Shown here in pieces: positions 51,166 to 59,781 of a stretch of 64,000 nucleotides of DNA (positions within the stretch are counted from its first letter, which is position 1; each line of letters opens with the position of its first letter). Under the pieces are notes generated by a model. The model was not told the DNA's origin and did no database searches. It worked only from the letters and a program-made list of their open reading frames with translations. The position numbers were made by a program, and so were the translations under genes. Source of the stretch: Bradyrhizobium sp. YR681 (GTDB taxonomy: Bacteria; Pseudomonadota; Alphaproteobacteria; Rhizobiales; Xanthobacteraceae); assembly GCF_000282615.1 (NCBI RefSeq), contig NZ_AKIY01000192.1:26403-90402 (forward strand), written 5' to 3'.

Positions 51166-51762
51166 GTGACCGATCCGGAGGCGAATGACGGGACGGGCCC
51201 TGCGCTCGCGCTCGGCATCGCGCTGCTGCTGGGGGTGTTCGCCAGCCTCGTCGCCGCGCCGGGCGCCGAAGGCATGTTTGGCGCCTTCCTGGCTGCCCTG
51301 ATGCTAGCGATCGCCGCGCACGATGCTCGCCACTATCTCATTCCGAACGTGCTGACGGGCGCCGCTTTCGCCCTCGCCTTGCTCCGCGCCGCCACGTTCG
51401 TGCCTGACGTCGGCGCCGAGGCCCTGCTCTGGCCGGTGATCCGTGCGGCGGCCGTTGCGATCCCGCTCCTGCTGCTGATGGCGTTCTACCGGCGCTGGCG
51501 CGGCCGCGACGGGCTCGGGCTCGGCGACGTCAAGCTGGCCGCGGTCTGCGGTGCCTGGCTCGACCTTGCGACCGTGGTCGTGGTGATCGAGCTGGCGGCG
51601 CTGCTGGCGATCGGCGCCTATGCCGCCCATGCGGCGCTGCAAAGAAAGCCGCTGCGAACGACCGCCTACCTGCCGTTCGGATTGTTCCTGGCACCGGCCA
51701 TCTGGATCGGCTGGCTGGGCGAAACCTGGTATGCGGGCTGGCTCGGCGGCTGGCCGGGCTAA
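51166..51762 (+). CDS. gspO: Prepilin peptidase, A24 family (GspO-like, short form)
   Basis: The 198-residue membrane protein has the two catalytic aspartates of type IV prepilin peptidases: AAHDARHYLIPNVL (residue about 50) and GLGLGDVKLAAVCG (about 125), in about six membrane segments. It lacks the N-terminal methyltransferase domain with its CxxC pairs that is present in full GspO/PilD (about 270-290 residues), so it resembles TadV/CpaA in size. It should cut the leaders of GspG-K. The GTG start lies 4 bp after gspD, so both are one operon. N-methylation of the pseudopilins would need another enzyme or be absent. Confidence 0.88.
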   Translation: MTDPEANDGTGPALALGIALLLGVFASLVAAPGAEGMFGAFLAALMLAIAAHDARHYLIPNVLTGAAFALALLRAATFVPDVGAEALLWPVIRAAAVAIPLLLLMAFYRRWRGRDGLGLGDVKLAAVCGAWLDLATVVVVIELAALLAIGAYAAHAALQRKPLRTTAYLPFGLFLAPAIWIGWLGETWYAGWLGGWPG

Positions 51763-51887
51763 GGCCCGATGATACCTGGATGAATCCTCATTCCGGCGCT
51801 GGCCCGAGGCGATCGCCTTCTACTGTGCATGGGGTTGTTTTCGCGATTTTGGTTTGGCGGCGCCGGCGGCCCGGGAAAACCGGGCCG

Positions 51888-52427
51888 TCAATGCTCGCGG
51901 CTCGGCGCCCATTCCAGCGCCCGCAGGCGGGCCTCGGCGATCTGTCCGCGCGTCATCTTGGTGGTGACGGCATCGCGGATGCGGACCCTCGCCTCCCGCG
52001 CCGGCGGCGGTGCCGCGGCCGTCGACAGGTTGAGCCATTTGGAGGCCTCGACGACATCCCGCGGCACGCCCTGGCCGCGGTCGTAGAGCAGGCCCAGCGA
52101 ATATTGGGCGCGGCTGTCGCCCTGCTCCGCCGCGCGGCGGTACCACATCGCCGCTTCCGTGTAGTTCTGCGGCACGCCGCGGCCGGTCTCGAACAGCAGG
52201 CCGAGATAGGTCTGCGCCGCCGCATTGCCGCGCTCGGCAAGCGGAATGAAGATGCGGGATGCCGCCACATAGTCCTGGCGCTGGAACGCGGACATGCCCT
52301 GGCGGAGCGATTGGGCGTGGGCCGGCATCGCCGTCAGGAACAGAAGCGCGGCGACGGCCGCTGAGGCCCACCGCAACAGCCCGGCATGGCACCGGCGCTC
52401 AGGATCATATCCGCCGAAAGACGTCAT
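51888..52427 (-). CDS. Sel1-like repeat protein, exported
   Basis: The 179-residue protein has a signal peptide ending AHA|QS near residue 39, then Sel1-like repeats of about 36 residues with the pattern A-x-YxLGLLYxxGRGVPxxY-xAAxWYRxAAExGxxxAQ. At least three repeats are visible (ERGNAAAQTYLGLLFETGRGVPQNYTEAAMWYRRAAEQGDSRAQYSLGLLYDRGQGVPRD). Sel1 repeats serve as protein-binding scaffolds. The ATG at 52427 is placed five bases after GGAAGGA. It lies convergent to gspO and could be a periplasmic factor or secreted; no direct link to the secretion system is proven. Confidence 0.82.
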   Translation of the reverse strand: MTSFGGYDPERRCHAGLLRWASAAVAALLFLTAMPAHAQSLRQGMSAFQRQDYVAASRIFIPLAERGNAAAQTYLGLLFETGRGVPQNYTEAAMWYRRAAEQGDSRAQYSLGLLYDRGQGVPRDVVEASKWLNLSTAAAPPPAREARVRIRDAVTTKMTRGQIAEARLRALEWAPSREH

Positions 52428-52632
52428 GCCGTTCCTTCCCTGCATGCCACAAGACTAGTCCGGCGGTACGAAGGAATCCAGAGCACTGCCCGGCCATGCA
52501 GCAACCGGCGATTTGGCGCTTTGGGTGCACGGCCGACCCGACTATAAGGCGAGCGAGGCTCTCCTGAACTAATCTCCTTGCCGTCGCGCCCGATGCGCGG
52601 GAGCGGCCACCACGGGCACAGGATCGCGTGTT

Positions 52633-53322
52633 TTGCGGATTTGCATCATCCAGTCCTGCTACATCCCCTGGAAGGGCTTCTTCGATCTGATCCGGCAGTG
52701 CGACGAATACGTGATGTTCGACCGTGCCCAGTACGTGAAGCGGCACTGGCACAACCGCAACCTGATCAAGACGGCGAGCGGCCCGACTTGGCTGACCATC
52801 CCCGTCGTCGTCAAAGGCCGCTTCGAGCAGCCGATCGACGAGGTCGAGATCGCAAATCCCTGGGCGGAGAAGCATTGGCGCGCGATCGAGCTCGCCTATC
52901 GCCGCGCCGCGTTCTTCGACGATTTCGCACCGCTGGTGAAGGGCTGGTACGAACAGGCCGAGCGCGAGAAGCGGCTGACCGAAATCAATGCCATCTTCCT
53001 GCACGGAATCGCCGCTCTGCTCGGCATCGCGACGCGGATGACGCGCGACACCGCCTATCCGGCGCAGGGAGCCAGCACCGAGCGGTTGCTCGCCATCGCC
53101 CGCGCGGCAGGCGCGGACCACTATCTCAGCGGCCCTTCGGCGCGCGCCTATTTCGACGAGAACCTGTTCCGCGCCGCCGGCGTGACGACGGAATGGATGA
53201 GCTATCGCGGGTACCCCGAATACAGCCAGCTGCACGGCGACTTCGTGCACGAAGTGAGCGCGCTCGACCTGCTGTTCAACACCGGGCCGGCGGCGGCGCG
53301 CTATCTCGATCGGTCGACCTGA
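52633..53322 (+). CDS. WbqC-family protein
   Basis: The 229-residue protein has IIQSCYIPWKGFFDLIRQCDEYVMFDRAQYVKRHWHNRN and LTIPVVVKGRFEQPI, the conserved first half of the WbqC family, and HYLSGPSARAYFDENLF later. Family members occur in O-antigen and glycopeptidolipid loci and are thought to act on sugar-linked substituents, but the chemistry is not settled. The start is a TTG at 52633 just before the conserved sequence, with no closer ATG. It stands alone between the Sel1 and beta-helix genes and ends before a strong hairpin. Confidence 0.82.
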   Translation: MRICIIQSCYIPWKGFFDLIRQCDEYVMFDRAQYVKRHWHNRNLIKTASGPTWLTIPVVVKGRFEQPIDEVEIANPWAEKHWRAIELAYRRAAFFDDFAPLVKGWYEQAEREKRLTEINAIFLHGIAALLGIATRMTRDTAYPAQGASTERLLAIARAAGADHYLSGPSARAYFDENLFRAAGVTTEWMSYRGYPEYSQLHGDFVHEVSALDLLFNTGPAAARYLDRST

Positions 53323-53353
53323 CGCCTGCGGGCATGAGCGGGCATGAGAAAGA

Positions 53354-53377
53354 CCCCGGACGAGCAATCGTCCGGGG
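53354..53377. terminator. Bidirectional intrinsic terminator-like hairpin
   Basis: The perfect 10-bp stem CCCCGGACGA/TCGTCCGGGG with a GCAA loop lies between two convergent genes. On the minus strand it is followed by TCTTTCT, which suits termination of the beta-helix gene; on the plus strand CCCTTC follows the stem, a weaker signal for the WbqC gene. Confidence 0.75.
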
Positions 53378-53406
53378 CCCTTCATGACCTCGCAGTGACG
53401 AGACCG

Positions 53407-54327
53407 CTAGTGCAGCGCGGTCGGCGTCGTCACACCGTTGGACGTGTTTCCGTCGATCTGGCTCGTCGTATAGGACGACACGGTGCCCGACACGCCGGTG
53501 GTATTACCCTGGATCATGGCTTCGCCGATCCGGATATTGGCGGTTCCGCCGGCGTTCTGGATACCGGTGCCATTGTTGGAGGCCGTCGTGCGCATGACCA
53601 TCACGTTCGCGGTTCCGGACCCGCCGACGCCGATGACGCCCGCCAGCGTGCTGTTGGTCGCAGTGCTGTTGTCGATGGCAAGGTTCACGCTGCCGCCGCT
53701 CGCATCCGCCGCCATACCGAAGGTGTTGCGATCGGCGACCACGCGGTCGACCGTACCCTTGCTGATTCCGCCCGCCGCCGGCGCAATGCGAATCCCGGCG
53801 CCGGTCGAGCCGTTACCGTTGCTGAACAGCGTGGTGCGGGTGATCTCGAAGCCGGTGGTGCCGCCCGCCGTGATCGAGATGCCGCTGCCCGTGAAGCGCC
53901 GGATCACGCAATCCTCGACATGGAGGAAGCCGCCATTGAGGAAGGTGATGCCGTTGATGCCGGTGCCGAGGCCCTCGATGTCGAGGCCCTTGAGGAACAG
54001 GTAGTCGTTCACGCCACCGTTGAAGATGATGCCGTTGGTGCCGGACACCAGCACGCCGGCTGTCCCAGCCTCGCAGGAGATCGTCATCGACTTGGTGACC
54101 GTCACCGCGCCGAAGCCGCCCGGATCCAGGCAGTTGATCTCGCCGGCCGCGGCGGTCTTGGAGATCGCACCCGCGAAGGTCTTGCAGGGTGCAGTGCGGC
54201 TACAGGGGTTGGCGTCATCACCGACACCTGACACCCAGGTTCGGGTCGCTTGCGCGTTGGCGGGCGCAGACGCGAGGAGTGGAACGAACAGTCCGACGGC
54301 CAAAGCTACCAGGGCAATGCGACGCAT
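53407..54327 (-). CDS. Secreted right-handed parallel beta-helix protein
   Basis: The 306-residue protein has a signal peptide (MRRIALVALAVGLFVPLLASAPANA) and begins its mature part with TWVSGVGDDANPCSRTAPCKTFAGAIS, the lead of pectate-lyase-like fold proteins. About ten rungs follow, rich in G, N and T, for example LKGLDIEGLGTGINGITFLNGGFLHVEDCVIRRFTGSGISI. Catalytic residues of a lyase are not evident, so it may bind or hydrolyse a polysaccharide or act as a structural surface protein. A very strong ribosome binding site precedes the ATG. With its Sec signal it is a candidate substrate of the neighbouring type II system (inference). Confidence 0.85.
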   Translation of the reverse strand: MRRIALVALAVGLFVPLLASAPANAQATRTWVSGVGDDANPCSRTAPCKTFAGAISKTAAAGEINCLDPGGFGAVTVTKSMTISCEAGTAGVLVSGTNGIIFNGGVNDYLFLKGLDIEGLGTGINGITFLNGGFLHVEDCVIRRFTGSGISITAGGTTGFEITRTTLFSNGNGSTGAGIRIAPAAGGISKGTVDRVVADRNTFGMAADASGGSVNLAIDNSTATNSTLAGVIGVGGSGTANVMVMRTTASNNGTGIQNAGGTANIRIGEAMIQGNTTGVSGTVSSYTTSQIDGNTSNGVTTPTALH

Positions 54328-54340
54328 GGTATATCTCCTT
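54325..54340 (-). promoter_or_regulatory. Very strong ribosome binding site of the beta-helix gene
   Basis: The minus strand reads AAGGAGATATACCATG, a full Shine-Dalgarno with a 7-nt A/T-rich spacer. It equals the well-known phage T7 gene 10-type sequence used in many expression vectors, so the protein may be made in large amounts. Confidence 0.7.
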
Positions 54341-54858
54341 TAAGGGAAGTGGGATTGCTCGGTAATGCAGAATTTCCGCGAGCCGGTACTCGTTGCTCGG
54401 GAAGGCATGGGACAATGGAAGCGTTTTCGAAACTGACAGGCCCCCTGTCGAATTAGTGCAATTCTCGTCTTGTCGCCGGCTAGTTATTATCGCCGGCCAG
54501 ATATTATTTCGCAGGTACTATCTCGGATCGCAGAAAGCTTTGCGACATACCGTCGTGGAAATCAATTGATTCCCGCTCAATGATCTGACGCTAGCCCACT
54601 GCACGTCGGAACCTGCTTGGATTTGTCTTTGCAACCACAGGGAGGTTCAAGCCATGCGAAGCTTTTTTTCGCCGCCTCCCGATTGCGTAGAGATGCGACG
54701 AATTTCGTCAGCAGTCACAGGCTCTCGCGGCCGTTGAATACATCGCGTTATGGCGCGAATGTTCACTTGTATACGGTGGATCTGACATCGCCGCGGCGCG
54801 GCCTGTGACAAGGTATCGCACATGCCTGATGCTGGACCTGCAACGTAATTGCGGCTCG
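54341..54858. other. Intergenic stretch of about 520 bp without a supported gene
   Basis: The region between the beta-helix and metalloprotease genes is poorer in G+C than its surroundings. It holds an imperfect tandem repeat, CGCCGGCTAGTTATTAT followed by CGCCGGCCAGATATTAT (about 54475-54508), and possible frames up to 63 codons that look random. It probably contains the beta-helix gene promoter and leader; no clear terminator of the metalloprotease gene is visible. Confidence 0.4.
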
Positions 54859-57216
54859 TCAGGTGACGAGATGCCAGCCGTTCGCGGCATTCGTCGTGCC
54901 GATCTGCTGGTTGAGCGCGACCTGGGTGCCGTTCATCTCCCACACCGTCAGCGCGTGGGTGGTCGCGTTCTCGAACAGGATGTCGGACTTGTGGTCGCCG
55001 TCGATGTCCTGCAAGCCCGCATAGATGTCGCCTGAAGCAGCGATTCCGACCTGCGGGCCGTCGATGATCTGCGTCCCGTTGAGCTGCCAGACGGCAACAC
55101 CGCGAGTCGTGCTGTTGAGGAAGAGCAGATCGGATTTGCCGTCGCCGTTGAAGTCGCCGACGTCAGTAAACTGCCAGCCACCAGCCGTATTGATCGTGCC
55201 GATCTGCGGGCTCGCGGTGATCTGGCTGCCGTTCATCAGCCAGATCGCGGCACCATGTGTGGTGTCGTTGATGAAGAACAGGTCGGTCTTGCCGTCGCCG
55301 TTGAAGTCTCCGGTCGCCGCGAAATGCCAGCCGCCCGCCGCGTTGACCGTACCGATCGTGGTCGCGGAAGAGACCTGCGTGCCGTTCATCTGCCACATCT
55401 GGACGTCGTGGGTCGTGTCGTTGATCAGCAGCAGGTCGGTCTTGCCGTCACCATTGAAGTCTCCGGTGGAGGCGAAGTGAAAGCCGGACGGCGCGACGCC
55501 GACCTGCGGGCCGACGACGATCTGCGTGCCATTCAACTGCCACTCCGCAATCCCGTTGGTGGTCGAGTTGACGAACAGGAGATCGGCCTTGCCATCGCCG
55601 TTGAAGTCCCCGACGTCGGTAAACTGCCATCCCCCTGCGGCATTGATAACGCCGACGACGGCAGGCGCGACACTCTGCGATCCGTTCATCAGCATCGCCG
55701 ACAATTCGTGCGTCGTGTCGTTCAGGAACAACAGGTCGGCCTTGCCGTCGCCGTTGAAGTCGCCCTTCGCGGCATAGTGCGAGCCCGTGGACGAGGTGCC
55801 GACTTGCGTGTTGTCGAGCACCTGGGTGCCGTTCATGTCCCAGACGGTGACCCCGTGCGTGGTGTCATTGAGGAACAGCAGATCAGTCTTGCCATCACCG
55901 TTGAAATCGGGCTCGCGTGTTGCGGTGTGGCTGGCGGCGAAAGCTGCGGCCAGCGTGGCGTTCGTCACCGTGCCGTCCGCGAACTGGAAATACTCCACGC
56001 CCGTAATCGTGTCGGTGCCGTCGGGGGTACCTGAACGCTGGTCGGAGATGGTGAAGGTCTGCGTGGCAGAATTGTAGACGATGACGTAGTTGGCTTCGTT
56101 GCCCGAATACACCACCGTGTCGTTGCCGGAGCCACCGATGATGGCGTCGTTGCCGCCGCCGCCGGTCAGCGTATCGTCGCCGGAGCCACCGTTCAGCACG
56201 TTGGCAATGGCGTTGCCCAGGATGGTGTCGTTGCCGGAGCCGCCGATAGCGTTGTCGATGTAGGAGCGCACGTCATTGTTGTAGAGATAGGCGTTGTAGA
56301 CGTTGCCCGACGCGTAATGGCCGTTGCCGAGATTGGCCAGCTGGACGGAGGAGAACAGCGACGACGCACCGGGATTGAGATTGATGCTCAGGCTGGTCGT
56401 GTAGTTCGACAGATCGTAGGTGTCGACACCACCGCCGTCCCAGACCGTCTCGTAGATGCGGTTGGCGGAGCCGCCGGCGCCGCCGCCCGGCGCGAGCTGC
56501 GCCACGCCGTTAATGAACTCCTGCCCCGTCGTCTGACTCCAGGTGTAGACCGTGGTGCCGCTCTGGTACGTGTAGTTCGCACCGTACAGCGTCTGGAACG
56601 CGAGGATATCGTTGGCCATGTAGGTCTGCGGATATCCGTAGGCCTCATTGGTATAGCCGGTCGAGGTCGAAGCGCCGACATAGCTGCGATAGCTCATGAC
56701 AGTGTATTCGCTGTCGTCATGCGCGCTCGGTACCGCGACGTTGGCGACGCCGCCGGTCTCCTGGCTGTGCTTGAGTCCGAAGGCGTGACCGAGCTCGTGC
56801 AGCGCCGTCGTGAAATAGTAATTGCCGAGCTGCGCCAGCGAATAATTGTAATGGGTGCCGAACCAGACGTCGCCGCCAGCCGCATAGTTGCCGGGATAGT
56901 AGGCGTAGGAGGTCGGATTGGCCGACGGCGACTGCGCGATCATGACGTTGGCGCTGCCGGTCCCGTTGTACTGGATGGTCGCGTTGGTGTAGTTGAGGAT
57001 CAGTCCGATCGCGTAGTTGATTGCCGCCTGCATCGCGGTCGGCGCCGAAGCGAAGCCCGTGGTGGTCGGCTCGCTGCTACCACCGCTATAGGGATTGCTG
57101 TAATCGCTCGAGGCGTCCGGGAAGCTGTAGGTGATCGTGCCGGACCATTTGGTGCCCGCCAGCAGGCCGTCGATTTCCGCATTGTTGGTGGCACTGACGG
57201 TAACAGAAGTGGCCAA
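54859..57216 (-). CDS. M10/serralysin-like metalloprotease with RTX and seven FG-GAP/VCBS repeats
   Basis: The 785-residue protein has no Sec signal. Zinc motif HELGHAFGLKH is at residues 140-150 and the Met-turn VMSY at 173-176, so the metzincin active site is complete. RTX nonapeptides (GGSGNDTIL, GGSGDDTLT, GGSGNDTVV) follow at about 323-370. From 435 to the end run seven repeats of about 50 residues, each with D-F-NGDGK-D-LF, a calcium-binding loop of beta-propeller FG-GAP type. RTX proteins usually leave through type I systems, none of which is in this window. Start TTG at 57216 after GGAGAG. Repeats 2-3-4 resemble 5-6-7, a sign of duplication of a triple unit. Confidence 0.88.
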   Translation of the reverse strand: MATSVTVSATNNAEIDGLLAGTKWSGTITYSFPDASSDYSNPYSGGSSEPTTTGFASAPTAMQAAINYAIGLILNYTNATIQYNGTGSANVMIAQSPSANPTSYAYYPGNYAAGGDVWFGTHYNYSLAQLGNYYFTTALHELGHAFGLKHSQETGGVANVAVPSAHDDSEYTVMSYRSYVGASTSTGYTNEAYGYPQTYMANDILAFQTLYGANYTYQSGTTVYTWSQTTGQEFINGVAQLAPGGGAGGSANRIYETVWDGGGVDTYDLSNYTTSLSINLNPGASSLFSSVQLANLGNGHYASGNVYNAYLYNNDVRSYIDNAIGGSGNDTILGNAIANVLNGGSGDDTLTGGGGNDAIIGGSGNDTVVYSGNEANYVIVYNSATQTFTISDQRSGTPDGTDTITGVEYFQFADGTVTNATLAAAFAASHTATREPDFNGDGKTDLLFLNDTTHGVTVWDMNGTQVLDNTQVGTSSTGSHYAAKGDFNGDGKADLLFLNDTTHELSAMLMNGSQSVAPAVVGVINAAGGWQFTDVGDFNGDGKADLLFVNSTTNGIAEWQLNGTQIVVGPQVGVAPSGFHFASTGDFNGDGKTDLLLINDTTHDVQMWQMNGTQVSSATTIGTVNAAGGWHFAATGDFNGDGKTDLFFINDTTHGAAIWLMNGSQITASPQIGTINTAGGWQFTDVGDFNGDGKSDLLFLNSTTRGVAVWQLNGTQIIDGPQVGIAASGDIYAGLQDIDGDHKSDILFENATTHALTVWEMNGTQVALNQQIGTTNAANGWHLVT

Positions 57217-57404
57217 GGGACTCTCCGGAAGCGATTCGGCGCGCAGGCAAGCGATTCTAGCTTGAGATTGATACGTTTGGTTTAATTTGGGCGAAGGCCT
57301 CCGGCGGCTTGCGTAATGCGCGGTTAGGCATCAAATCCCGTATTCGCACGGGACCGCGGCAAGGAAACCCGACCGGGCGGCACGGTGGATATGCAAAGAA
57401 AATC

Positions 57405-57692
57405 ATGACAATAGCCCGACTGTCAGCCGGCGTGCTCGGCACCCTGCTCGTCTTTGTCGGCTCTGGAGGATTGCGTGCCATGGACGGAAAAGCCAAAGCC
57501 GTCGAAAGCCACAAGGCGATCCGTTCACCGTCGGTTCCGCCCGCCCGGGATCCGTCCGCTGCGGTGGCCGAGGAGTACGAGGCCGCACGCCGCAAGGACA
57601 CGACGGACGCCTACGAGCTCTTCATCGCGCGCCATGGCGACGATCCGCTCGCCAAGAAGGCGCGCGCCCACCTCAGGCGTCTGTCGCGCTGA
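57405..57692 (+). CDS. Small exported protein of unknown function
   Basis: The 95-residue protein starts with a short hydrophobic segment (MTIARLSAGVLGTLLVFVGSGGLRA) that could be a signal peptide or anchor, and continues with a charged, helix-prone end: EEYEAARRKDTTDAYELFIARHGDDPLAKKARAHLRRLSR. The last part resembles a single helical repeat of the TPR-like type. ATG at 57405 is preferred because the hydrophobic segment starts there; an upstream start at 57309 is unlikely. It is divergent from the metalloprotease gene and ends 6 bp before the convergent methyltransferase gene. No family recognised. Confidence 0.6.
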   Translation: MTIARLSAGVLGTLLVFVGSGGLRAMDGKAKAVESHKAIRSPSVPPARDPSAAVAEEYEAARRKDTTDAYELFIARHGDDPLAKKARAHLRRLSR

Positions 57693-57698
57693 GCGACG

Positions 57699-58613
57699 TC
57701 AGACCGCACGGGCAACGACGACGCGGCTGCCGCCGGCCGGCCAGGCCAAGCCGGCAAGCGTGATCCGGACCTCGGTGCGCAGAATTGCCGTGAGCAGCCC
57801 ATTGATGCGGTGGTCCAGCATGAACTCGTGATTGACGCTCTCGCTGCTCTGCTTGCCACGGCCGAGCGCACGGCTCGCGACCATCAGCGGCAGCAGCAGG
57901 GCAGTGAAGGACGACGAGAACAGCACCTCGAAGCCGTTCCGACGTAGTTTCTGCTCGAGCTCGCCGCGCTCATAACGCCGCTCGTGATGTGCGACCTCGT
58001 CGCTGCGGCTCCACAGCCAGCGGTGCTGCGGCACGGCGATGATCGCGCCGCCCCCGCTTGCGGTCGCGCCGCGCATGGCCCGCAGCACGGCCTCGTCATC
58101 GGCGATGTGTTCGATCACGTCGAATGCGCCGATGAGATCGAACAGCCCCGCGGCCGGGATGTTCCGCGCGTCCATCTGCACGAGCTCGACGGTCTCAGGC
58201 AGACGCTTGCGCGCATGAACGAGGCCGGATGGGTGCAACTCGGAGCCCGCGAGCCGGTCCCAGTCGCGGGCATTCGCGATACCACGCAGCACGAAACCCG
58301 TGCCGCAGCCGACCTCGAGGAAGCGGCGCGCCTGCGGGAAATATTTGCCGGCGAGCCCCACGATCAGCTCGTTGCGCGCCACGAACCAGAAATGTCCGGG
58401 CTCGAGCGCGGCGAGTTCGTCAAAGGCCTTGGGATCGAAGCCGCTGATCGTATCGGCCAGTTCAGGCGCAAAGCTCGCAATCCCCTCACGCTGCTCGATC
58501 ACGTGCGCGCAGGCAGGGCAGCGGGCATCGAGCGGCCAGACCGGCTGGTCCGCGGCAACGGGCACGACCGCGTCGCAGGACAGGCAGCGACGGCCGGAGA
58601 TTGCCTCCGTCAT
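57699..58613 (-). CDS. Class I SAM-dependent methyltransferase with N-terminal zinc-ribbon-like segment
   Basis: The 304-residue protein has two cysteine pairs at the N-terminus (CLSCDAV and CPAC), a zinc-ribbon pattern common in sugar-methyltransferases of glycan loci. FLEVGCGTGFVLRGIANARDW (SAM motif I), LVQMDARNIP and FDLIGAFDVIEHIADDEAVL follow. IIAVPQHRWLWSRSDEVAHHERRY is a typical Methyltransf_23/11 late motif. The start is the ATG at 58613. It is divergent to the next methyltransferase gene across 183 bp and probably modifies a sugar or lipid intermediate. Confidence 0.82.
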   Translation of the reverse strand: MTEAISGRRCLSCDAVVPVAADQPVWPLDARCPACAHVIEQREGIASFAPELADTISGFDPKAFDELAALEPGHFWFVARNELIVGLAGKYFPQARRFLEVGCGTGFVLRGIANARDWDRLAGSELHPSGLVHARKRLPETVELVQMDARNIPAAGLFDLIGAFDVIEHIADDEAVLRAMRGATASGGGAIIAVPQHRWLWSRSDEVAHHERRYERGELEQKLRRNGFEVLFSSSFTALLLPLMVASRALGRGKQSSESVNHEFMLDHRINGLLTAILRTEVRITLAGLAWPAGGSRVVVARAV

Positions 58614-58796
58614 GTCAGGGACGTCTGGAAAATGGTGGCCGCGGTCGGCCGATAGCACGGTGATCCTGCATGGGAGCGACTATAGACAGCGCGCCCTGCA
58701 ATGGCCAGATCGGCGAGATCGCGGCGCGCCGCACGTGACACGCCGCAGCCCAGACTGTAGAAACCGGATGATCTGACGCCCAAACCGGAATGTCGC

Positions 58797-59759
58797 GTGC
58801 TCGACTTCGTTAGCCCGGAAAACCACCAGCCCCTGACCCCTGCCGCGGACGGCTCGGCGCTCGTCCGGGCCGACGGTGTGCGCTATCCGATCCATGACGG
58901 CATCCCCGATTTCGTTCCCGCAAGTGGCAGCGAGGAACCGCCGCATGGCAACCAGGATTTCTACCGCACCCGCGCGCAGGAATACGATCTCGGCAACAGC
59001 GTCATGTTCCGGATGCTGCTCGCCGAGGAGGAGCCGGTCCGCGAGGATTTCGCCGCAAGCCTGTTGCTGCGGCCCGGCGCGCGCGTGCTGGAGATCGGTT
59101 GCGGGACCTGCCGCGACACCGTTCATCTGCTGCGCAGGGATGCAACCGTCTATGCCGGCGACCTCTCCCACGAGATGCTCGCGATCGGCAAGCAGCGGCT
59201 GCAGGACGCCCGGGCCGACTTCAGCCGCGCGCGCCTGTTCAGGGGCGATGCGATGCGGCTGCCGTTCCCGGACGGGTTCTTCGACGCGGCCTTTCATTTC
59301 GGCGGCCTCAACCTGTTTCCCGACATCGCCGGCGCGCTCAAGGAGATGGCGCGGGTGGTGAAGCCGGGCGGCCGCGTCGTCGCCGGTGACGAGAGCGTCG
59401 GCCCGTGGCTGGCGGACACCGAATTCGCCAAGATCCTGAAGAACTCGAATCCCCTGTTCGCGCATGTCGCGCCGCTCGACAAAATTCCGGTCAACGCCCG
59501 CGACGTCAGCTGCCGCTGGGTGCTGAGCGGCTCGTTCTACCTGATCTCGTTCGAGGTCGGCGCGGGAGAACCGCAGCTCGACCTCGACGTCGAGTTTCCC
59601 GGCTGGCGCGGCGGCTCGCACCGGACGCGCTATTTCGGCCGGCTCGACGGCGTCTCGCCGCAATTGCGCGAGACGATCGTCAAGCAGGCGGCCGCCGAGG
59701 GGATGTCGATCGTCGCGTGGCTGGAGAAGACGTTGCGCAAGGCGACGGAAACCGGCTAG
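58797..59759 (+). CDS. Class I SAM-dependent methyltransferase with Trm112-like N-terminus
   Basis: The 320-residue protein opens with LDFVSPENHQPLTPAADGSALVRADGVRYPIHDGIPDFVP, the Trm112-like fold used by many bacterial methyltransferases as an N-terminal cap. RVLEIGCGTCRDTVHLLRRD, VYAGDLSHEML and MARVVKPGGRVVAGDE form the SAM domain. The long C-terminal part (from residue 220) is beta-rich and may bind the acceptor. The start is a GTG at 58797. It precedes an acyltransferase gene by 22 bp, in one operon. Confidence 0.8.
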   Translation: MLDFVSPENHQPLTPAADGSALVRADGVRYPIHDGIPDFVPASGSEEPPHGNQDFYRTRAQEYDLGNSVMFRMLLAEEEPVREDFAASLLLRPGARVLEIGCGTCRDTVHLLRRDATVYAGDLSHEMLAIGKQRLQDARADFSRARLFRGDAMRLPFPDGFFDAAFHFGGLNLFPDIAGALKEMARVVKPGGRVVAGDESVGPWLADTEFAKILKNSNPLFAHVAPLDKIPVNARDVSCRWVLSGSFYLISFEVGAGEPQLDLDVEFPGWRGGSHRTRYFGRLDGVSPQLRETIVKQAAAEGMSIVAWLEKTLRKATETG

Positions 59760-59781
59760 CGTCGGTCCGGGAGCAAGACGC

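Noticed and set aside
54617..54808. A 63-codon frame in the intergenic stretch before the metalloprotease end
   Set aside because: No ribosome binding site, random-looking composition and no similarity to known small proteins.
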